Below the pieces are notes generated by a model, which was not told the origin of the DNA, searched no databases, and saw only the letters and a program-made list of their open reading frames with translations. Of a stretch of DNA of 64,000 nucleotides, positions 58,799 to 64,000 are shown in pieces. A program made the translations under genes and the position numbers. Every line of letters begins with the position of its first letter. The stretch's first letter is position 1. Origin of the DNA: Bacteroidales bacterium (GTDB taxonomy: Bacteria; Bacteroidota; Bacteroidia; Bacteroidales; UBA932); the NCBI GenBank assembly GCA_017962375.1, contig JAGCVJ010000018.1, forward strand, positions 62,001 through 126,000, given 5' to 3'.

Positions 58799-60289
58799 TT
58801 ACTCTTCCCGCTTGAGATTGCTAATTCCAACCGCCTTTCTCAGGTAAAGCTCGCACATTCTGGCATCTATTCCGGCGTCAATCTTGTCAGAGTTGGCGCT
58901 TATCCAGGCGGTCTGGGCGGCCAGAAGATCGGTAACGCTTATAAGGCCCTCCTTGTAGGAAAGCTCGGCGAGCCTGAGGTTCTCTTCAGCGGCGCTTATG
59001 TTGCTCTGGGCGGTTTCCAGTTTCTTGTTGGCTTCCCTGACTTTGAAGTTGGCCTGGGTTACCTGCAGGTTAATGAGCTCCTTGGCCTCGTCTATGCGGT
59101 GGCGGATGATTCTTTCTTCGCTTTGGGCGGCTTTCAGGGTGTGGATTCTATCGCCGAAATGGAAAATAGGGATGGTGATGGCCACTCCTGCAGAGAACAT
59201 GCCCTTGAACTTGTTCTCGAAGCCGTTGAAAGTGTTAGGATTGGTGGTCAGGTAGTTGGCCGATGCCAGGATGTTTGGCATAAAGCGGCTTTTGGCTATG
59301 TTTGTCTGGCTGTGGCTAATCTTGCTCAGGTTCTCCAGTTCCCTGATTTCAAATCTGCTGTCTATTGCCTGAGCCCTGTTGTATGCAGGGTCCAGCTCCT
59401 GTGCTTGGCCCTGGGTTATGTCTTCGTCCGCAAGACCGAAGTCGCCGTCCAGGTCAAGTCCGCAAACCCTGAACAGAGCCATTTTGGAAAGAGTCACTCC
59501 GTTTGTTGCCCTGGTCAGCGCCAGGTTGGCCTCGTTGAGTTTCACCTTCACGTTCAGAAGGTCTCCCTTTGTGGCCACTCCCTCGTTTATGGAGGCCTGG
59601 ATGTTTTTCTCCAGCTTGGTCAGAAGCTCAACGTATTTCTCGGCAAGCTTCTTCTTGTTAATCAGCGATACGGTTGTCCAGTATGCCTGGTCAACAGATA
59701 TTATCAGCTCTTCCTGCCGGTTGTCTGTCTGGAGCCTGGCCATTTCTTCGCTGACCTTGGCTATGTTGTACAGTTCCCTGACCTTTCCTCCGAGGAATAT
59801 CGGCTGGGTGAAGCCTATGCCGGCTGCAAATACATTGTGAACGTCGTAAGTGAGCTCACTCTTAGGCAGATAGGCGTATTGTTTCCACTGGATTTTCTCC
59901 GGATTGGTTTTGGGGTTGAACGGCACTCCGTCCGCATCCAGAGGAACCGGCTGGCCGTCTATTACGGTCCAGCTGTTGGAAATCTGGTCTGCCGTGAATC
60001 CGAAGCTGCCGTCTGCCATTTTGGTTCCTACCGGAAGCAGGGCGTCCTCGGAGAGCAGCGAAATGTTTTTCTGGTTCCAGGTATATGTGCCCACGGCCTG
60101 GAAACTCGGGAGAAACTGGGTGAAATCCGCTTTCTTGAGCTGCTCGGCGGCATTGACTCTCTCCTGGGCTACCTTCAGGCTTTTTGAGTTCTGGAGCGCG
60201 AAGTCTTCATATTCGGCCAGCGTGTATGTCTGCGAAAAGGATGCTGACGCTACCAGCAGACACAAGGCCAATGATATGTATCTCTTCAT
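58799..60289 (-). CDS. TolC-family outer-membrane efflux protein
   Basis: 496 residues with a signal peptide (MKRYISLALCLLVASASFSQ). Two outer-membrane efflux protein repeats: YTLAEYEDFALQNSKSLKVAQERV at the start, an elongated coiled region, and in the second half ISAAEENLRLAELSYKEGLISVTDLLAAQTAWI, the usual C-terminal repeat. It begins 2 bp after the acyltransferase gene and forms the outer channel of the HlyD/ABC-2 system. Substrate unknown. Confidence 0.95.
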   Translation of the reverse strand: MKRYISLALCLLVASASFSQTYTLAEYEDFALQNSKSLKVAQERVNAAEQLKKADFTQFLPSFQAVGTYTWNQKNISLLSEDALLPVGTKMADGSFGFTADQISNSWTVIDGQPVPLDADGVPFNPKTNPEKIQWKQYAYLPKSELTYDVHNVFAAGIGFTQPIFLGGKVRELYNIAKVSEEMARLQTDNRQEELIISVDQAYWTTVSLINKKKLAEKYVELLTKLEKNIQASINEGVATKGDLLNVKVKLNEANLALTRATNGVTLSKMALFRVCGLDLDGDFGLADEDITQGQAQELDPAYNRAQAIDSRFEIRELENLSKISHSQTNIAKSRFMPNILASANYLTTNPNTFNGFENKFKGMFSAGVAITIPIFHFGDRIHTLKAAQSEERIIRHRIDEAKELINLQVTQANFKVREANKKLETAQSNISAAEENLRLAELSYKEGLISVTDLLAAQTAWISANSDKIDAGIDARMCELYLRKAVGISNLKREE

Positions 60290-60291
60290 AA

Positions 60292-60873
60292 CTAGTCTAT
60301 AAGTTTTGGCTCCACGTTTCCGCAGCTGAAGCAGTCTTTATGCCTGCCTCCCAGGTTCATAGCCGCGTAGTGGGCCTGGATTCTTTTCATGTCTTCTTTC
60401 GGATTGTCTGAGACAGCAAATCTCGGACCATGTCCAACTTTTTTGGTCTTGTAATTGAAGTATCCCAGATAAACAGGAACATCGCACGCTCTGGCTATAG
60501 TCAGAAATCCCATCTTCCACCTGTCTGTCTTCTTGCGGGTTCCTTCAGGAGCAATTGCCAGGCACATTTTATCTGCCTCTTTCATTGCCTGAATGCTGTA
60601 CAGGGCCACGTTGCTGCCCTTGCTCCTGTCTACGGGAATGGCTCCCATTTTCCTCAGCAGCCAGCCCAGCGGCCAGAAGAAAAACTCCTTCTTGATCATT
60701 ATGTTAGGGGTTATCCCGATGGAAACGCAGTAAGACCAGGCAACAATGAAATCCACTACTGAAGTGTGCGGAACGCCCAGGAAAATGCACTTGGAATCTT
60801 CTACCATGCTTTCATCCGCCTTCCAGCCCATCAGCTTGAGGAGCCTTCTGCCGAACCGTTGCCTGAAACTCAT
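60292..60873 (-). CDS. 1-acyl-sn-glycerol-3-phosphate acyltransferase-like protein
   Basis: 193 residues of the PlsC-type acyltransferase family. The HX4D catalytic motif is PHTSVVDF, the acceptor-site motif is AIAPEGTRKKTDRWKMGF, and in between lies GAIPVDRSKGSN. It is shorter than typical PlsC, without an N-terminal membrane helix, so it is peripheral. Transfers an acyl chain to a glycerol-phosphate-like acceptor or another lipid. The gene has 2-bp gaps to parE and tolC, so it is probably in one transcript with them. Confidence 0.88.
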   Translation of the reverse strand: MSFRQRFGRRLLKLMGWKADESMVEDSKCIFLGVPHTSVVDFIVAWSYCVSIGITPNIMIKKEFFFWPLGWLLRKMGAIPVDRSKGSNVALYSIQAMKEADKMCLAIAPEGTRKKTDRWKMGFLTIARACDVPVYLGYFNYKTKKVGHGPRFAVSDNPKEDMKRIQAHYAAMNLGGRHKDCFSCGNVEPKLID

Positions 60874-60875
60874 AT

Positions 60876-62795
60876 CTATGCTGACAAATCGTCTGTTGTT
60901 CTTTCTTCCAGAACTACATCTTCCCTAAGATTCTCCATTATGAAATTCTGCCTGTCAGGAGTATTGTTTCCCATATAGAATTCCAGAATCTCTCGGGTAG
61001 GGTCGTCGTTTTCGAGACGGATGGTGTCCAGGCGCATTTCCTTGCCTATGAAATGCTCGAACTCCGTGTCGGAAATTTCGCCGAGGCCTTTGAATCGGGT
61101 GACTTCCGCGCCGTTTCCCATCTCCTCGATGCTTTTGAGCTTCTCGGCCTCGCTGTAGCAGTAGTGGACATCAAAAGAGTTGTCTCTCTTTTTCTTCCTG
61201 ACTCTGAACAGAGGAGTCTGGAGTATGTACAGGTGCCCTCTGCTTATAAGCTCAGGGAAGAACTGGAGGAAGAAGGTCAGAAGCAGCATCCTGATGTGCA
61301 TTCCGTCCACATCGGCATCGGTGGCGATCACCACCTTGTTGTAGCGGAGGTTGTCAATGTCTTCCTCTATGTCCAGCGCTGCCTGAAGCAGGTTCAGTTC
61401 CTTGTTGTTATTGTCGTAGATAACTTTCTTGGAATTGCCGTAGGTGTTTTTCGGTTTTCCTCTCAGCGAGAATACTGCCTGGGTGTCTGAATTCCTGGCT
61501 TTTGTCACGGTTCCGCTTGCGGAATTACCCTCGGTGATGAATATTGTTGTCTCTTCCGCCAGAGGGTTGCCGGTGTCGGTATAGTGGATCTTGCAGTCGC
61601 GGAGTTTCTCGTTGTTGATCATTCCCTTCTTGCTTCGCTTGCTCTTGAGAATAGACTGGATTTCTTTTCTCTCCTTCTCGCTGGCGTTGATTTTCTTCTG
61701 CATGGAGTCTGCAGTGATAGGGTTCTTGTGCAGATAGTTGTCCAGCTCTGCCGCAAGGAAGTTGCCGATGAAGGTCCTGATAGGAATTCCTCCGTTTTCT
61801 TCCGTGTCTGTGAGTTTGGAGTTGAGGAAGGTCTTGGTCTGGTTTGCAAAGCCAGGCTCTCCAACTCTGATGGCTATGGCAGCCACTATGCCTTCCCTGA
61901 CGTCTTTAGGGTCGTAGTCTTTCTTGAAGAAGTCTTTTACGGTCTTGCTGACGGCCTCTCTGAAGGCGGTCAGGTGAGTTCCTCCGTGATAGGTGTTCTG
62001 CCCGTTCACGAAAGAGTAGATGTTCTCTCCTTCTCCGCAGTGGGTTATCACCACTTCTATATCGTGGCCTTTCAGGTGGATAGGCGGATAGAGGGGAGTT
62101 TCCCTCATATTATCGTTGATGAGGTCCAGAAGACCGTTCTTGGAGTGGTAGGTGTTGTTGTTGAAATGGATGGTAAGGCCAGTGTTCAAGTACGCGTAGT
62201 TCTTGAGCATGCTGTCTATGTACTCCATCTTGTAGGAATAGTTCTCGTAGAGAGTAGGGTCTGCGGTGTAGCGGATGAGCGTTCCGTCTTTCTCGCCGGT
62301 GTTGTCTAGCTCTCCCTGTTTCTTGAGCGCTCCTTCTTCAAAATATGCCCACACGCTCTTTCCGTCTCTCCAGCTCTGGGCGTAGAACTTGGTGGAGGTG
62401 GCGTTCACGGCCTTGGCTCCAACGCCGTTCAGTCCGACGGACTTTCCGTAGGCCTCGGAGCCGTACTTGGCGCTGGTGTTCATCTGCCCCACAGCCGCAA
62501 CCAGTTTTTCCAGAGGAATGCCTCTGCCATAGTCTCTGACGGAGACTTCATTGGTCTGCTCGTCCAGCGTTATATCAACAACCTTTCCGTGGCCCATGTT
62601 GAACTCATCCACGGCATTGTCCACTATCTCCTTGAACAGCACATAGATGCCGTCGTCTTTCTCGCTTCCGTCACCCAGCTTGCCCAGGTACATTCCCGGC
62701 CTTTTTCTCAGGTGCACGTTCCAGTCCCAGTGCTGGATGTCTTCACTTCCGTATTCGGGGGTTCCTTTCTTGATATCTTTCTCTTCTTTGCTCAT
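60876..62795 (-). CDS. parE: DNA topoisomerase IV subunit B
   Basis: 639 residues, the length of ParE and shorter than most GyrB. The GHKL ATPase is in the N-terminus: Asn site EIVDNAVDEFNMGHG, RDYGRGIPLEK and the lid-type LNGVGAKAVNATS. The TOPRIM domain has the Glu in IFITEGNSASGTVTKARNSDTQAVFSLRGKP and Asp-x-Asp in ATDADVDGMHI. Decatenates chromosomes after replication. The parC partner is not next to it: upstream lies the hydrogenase (3-bp gap) and downstream the acyltransferase (2 bp). Confidence 0.94.
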   Translation of the reverse strand: MSKEEKDIKKGTPEYGSEDIQHWDWNVHLRKRPGMYLGKLGDGSEKDDGIYVLFKEIVDNAVDEFNMGHGKVVDITLDEQTNEVSVRDYGRGIPLEKLVAAVGQMNTSAKYGSEAYGKSVGLNGVGAKAVNATSTKFYAQSWRDGKSVWAYFEEGALKKQGELDNTGEKDGTLIRYTADPTLYENYSYKMEYIDSMLKNYAYLNTGLTIHFNNNTYHSKNGLLDLINDNMRETPLYPPIHLKGHDIEVVITHCGEGENIYSFVNGQNTYHGGTHLTAFREAVSKTVKDFFKKDYDPKDVREGIVAAIAIRVGEPGFANQTKTFLNSKLTDTEENGGIPIRTFIGNFLAAELDNYLHKNPITADSMQKKINASEKERKEIQSILKSKRSKKGMINNEKLRDCKIHYTDTGNPLAEETTIFITEGNSASGTVTKARNSDTQAVFSLRGKPKNTYGNSKKVIYDNNNKELNLLQAALDIEEDIDNLRYNKVVIATDADVDGMHIRMLLLTFFLQFFPELISRGHLYILQTPLFRVRKKKRDNSFDVHYCYSEAEKLKSIEEMGNGAEVTRFKGLGEISDTEFEHFIGKEMRLDTIRLENDDPTREILEFYMGNNTPDRQNFIMENLREDVVLEERTTDDLSA

Positions 62796-62798
62796 CTT

Positions 62799-64000
62799 CT
62801 ATTTCATCTTGTTCAGTGCTGCGTTCAGGTTTCTGAGCGCCGTTGCAGGGTCGTTGTAAATCAGAGGACCGCTTGCGCATCCGCTTTCGCACGCCATTAC
62901 TTCCAGGAACGGCGACGGGGCCTTGAGTGTCTTGGCTATTCCTCGGAGCAGGGCTATGTTCTTCTTGTCCAGATTGGCAATTGGAGTAGCCTGGAGCTGC
63001 TCGTCGCGGAGTATGTACTTGACTGCTCCAATCACTCCTCCGCTCTGCGCAAATCCGTGAGCTGCCTTGTAGCTCTGAACCTCCGGAGTGAACGGCTCTA
63101 TGGTTGCAAAGTCTATGTGAAGGCCTGCAAACACGCTGCCTATTTCCTCAAAGGTGATAGCCATGTCGGTATCCGGATTGTCCCTGACTTCTTTCTTCTT
63201 GGCAAGGCAAGGGCCTATGAACACAATCTTGGCGTCCGGATGCTTTTTCTTCGCGATTTTTGCCGTGTAATACATCGGCGAACCGGTAGAAGAAACGTAT
63301 GGCGCCATTTCAGGCACATGCTTTCTTACAAGCTCTATCCAGGAAGGGCAGCAGCTGGTTGTCATGAAAGGCTGGCCCTCGGCAATTTTCTCCTTCAGTT
63401 CGGCGGCTTCAGTGGAAGTGGTTTCCATAGCGCCCTGGGCAACTTCTATCACATCTTTGAAGCCCAGAGACTTGATAGCGCCGTAAACTCTTTCCATAGG
63501 CACGTCCTTGAACTGGGAGAGTATGGCCGGTGCCACGATTGCCACCATCTCCTGTCCGTCTTTCATTCCCTGGAGAACGTCAAAGATCTGGCTGACCTCG
63601 AATATGGCTCCGAACGGGCAGGCGTTGATGCATTTTCCGCAGTAGATGCACTTGCTCTCGTCCACGTGCTCTATGTTGTTCTCGTCTTTGGAAATGGCTT
63701 TCAGAGGGCAGGCTTCCTCGCAAGGCACAGGAATGTACACGATTGCGTGATAAGGGCAGCTCTGCTGGCATTTTCCGCAGCTGATGCAAAGGTCATGGTC
63801 TATTTCCGCATGGCCTTTCTTGTTGAAGAATATGGCATTTTTCGGGCAGTTCATGTAGCAGGTTCTGGCAACGCAGCCGCGGCAGAGGTTAGAAACCTCG
63901 TAGCTGGTCTTCACGCAGGAAGAGCAGGCCTCGTCTATTACGCACATCAGGTTCTTCTTGCGGTGAGGGTCCTTACGCTTGAGGGCCTGATCTGCATACC
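62799..64000 (-). CDS. [FeFe]-hydrogenase with ferredoxin-type clusters, 5' end cut
   Basis: The frame is open to the right window edge; residues before the ATG at 63947 (for example ADQALKRKDPHRKKNL) belong to it. N-terminal Cys-rich region with several 4Fe-4S motifs (CRGCVARTCYMNCP, CISCGKCQQSCP, CIYCGKCINACPFG), then the hydrogenase core with the three H-cluster motifs TSCCPSW, GPCLAKKKE and MACESGCASG. This composition suggests a group B [FeFe]-hydrogenase of anaerobes, for hydrogen production or oxidation with ferredoxin. First visible gene of a dense minus-strand run with parE. Confidence 0.93.
   Translation of the reverse strand, partial: YADQALKRKDPHRKKNLMCVIDEACSSCVKTSYEVSNLCRGCVARTCYMNCPKNAIFFNKKGHAEIDHDLCISCGKCQQSCPYHAIVYIPVPCEEACPLKAISKDENNIEHVDESKCIYCGKCINACPFGAIFEVSQIFDVLQGMKDGQEMVAIVAPAILSQFKDVPMERVYGAIKSLGFKDVIEVAQGAMETTSTEAAELKEKIAEGQPFMTTSCCPSWIELVRKHVPEMAPYVSSTGSPMYYTAKIAKKKHPDAKIVFIGPCLAKKKEVRDNPDTDMAITFEEIGSVFAGLHIDFATIEPFTPEVQSYKAAHGFAQSGGVIGAVKYILRDEQLQATPIANLDKKNIALLRGIAKTLKAPSPFLEVMACESGCASGPLIYNDPATALRNLNAALNKMK

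Noticed and set aside
58748-60187. Open frame of 479 codons antisense to tolC
   Set aside because: Lies opposite a clear TolC-family gene. The translated sequence has no family pattern.

Overview
The window looks like a chromosomal segment of a Bacteroidales bacterium (phylum Bacteroidota), probably Rikenellaceae or a related gut lineage. I read this from the gene families and signals, not from a database match. Typical signs are TAnnTTTG-type -7 boxes in front of many genes, few Shine-Dalgarno sites, many secreted lipoproteins, a FISUMP-domain protein, a fimbrillin-like/LRR surface protein, a DUF2795 protein and PGN_0703-type nuclease, and the futalosine route to menaquinone (futalosine hydrolase). 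A class I fumarase, aspartate ammonia-lyase and an [FeFe]-hydrogenase fit an anaerobic fermenter. Coding density is high. I see no rRNA, tRNA, insertion sequence or CRISPR array, and no gene-free stretch above about 300 bases.

Layout. 1-3758: cell-surface region with a lipoprotein cut by the left edge, a 40-residue peptide gene and a large fimbrillin-like/LRR lipoprotein. 3766-6502: fumarase and release factor 2, the latter with a programmed +1 frameshift. 6550-15202: secreted beta-propeller and hydrolase, LemA/TPM cluster, FISUMP lipoprotein, ApbE, and a Tat-exported D-aminoacylase-like amidohydrolase. 15331-19928: accessory island. A minus-strand operon encodes a WYL regulator, a PD-(D/E)XK nuclease and two small proteins that look like catalytically dead remnants of the replicative helicase DnaB and the replicative polymerase DnaE. 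Opposite it lies a higA-higB-higA toxin-antitoxin triplet. 19946-31270: PhoH, CapA-like phosphatase, SPOR lipoprotein, a plus-strand operon gcvT / pseudo-M28-TonB / leuS / two YitT proteins ending in a strong terminator, then two small AraC-type regulators. 31251-37086: TrkA, then a compact RiPP-like export locus (HPr-kinase-like, S26 peptidase, PqqD, ABC exporter) followed directly by a Y-family polymerase. 37133-41945: lipoproteins, two unusual exported zinc-ribbon/OmpA proteins, DUF2795, and a frameshifted cobalamin adenosyltransferase gene. 41942-53773: LolD-like ATPase, mqnB, folE, a two-component system, a 5'-nucleotidase split over two genes, a NatAB-like exporter, an HhH protein, rsmI, an acidic coiled-coil protein whose promoter lies in a 69-bp tandem repeat, and tdk. 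53861-64000: aspA, then a tightly packed minus-strand run hydrogenase / parE / acyltransferase / tolC / hlyD / two ABC-2 permeases.

The most promising candidate for an undescribed system is 15331-18716. Its DnaB-like protein has lost Walker A and Walker B, and its DnaE-like protein has lost the catalytic Asp-x-Asp segment. They lie beside a nuclease under a WYL regulator, and the two promoters of the cluster share the same element (TTTTGCCGAA, 8 bp, TAnnTTTG). Replisome mimicry or sensing in anti-phage defence is an inference. A second window-wide signal is an over-represented palindrome, ATCGCGAT (11 copies found against about one expected by chance).
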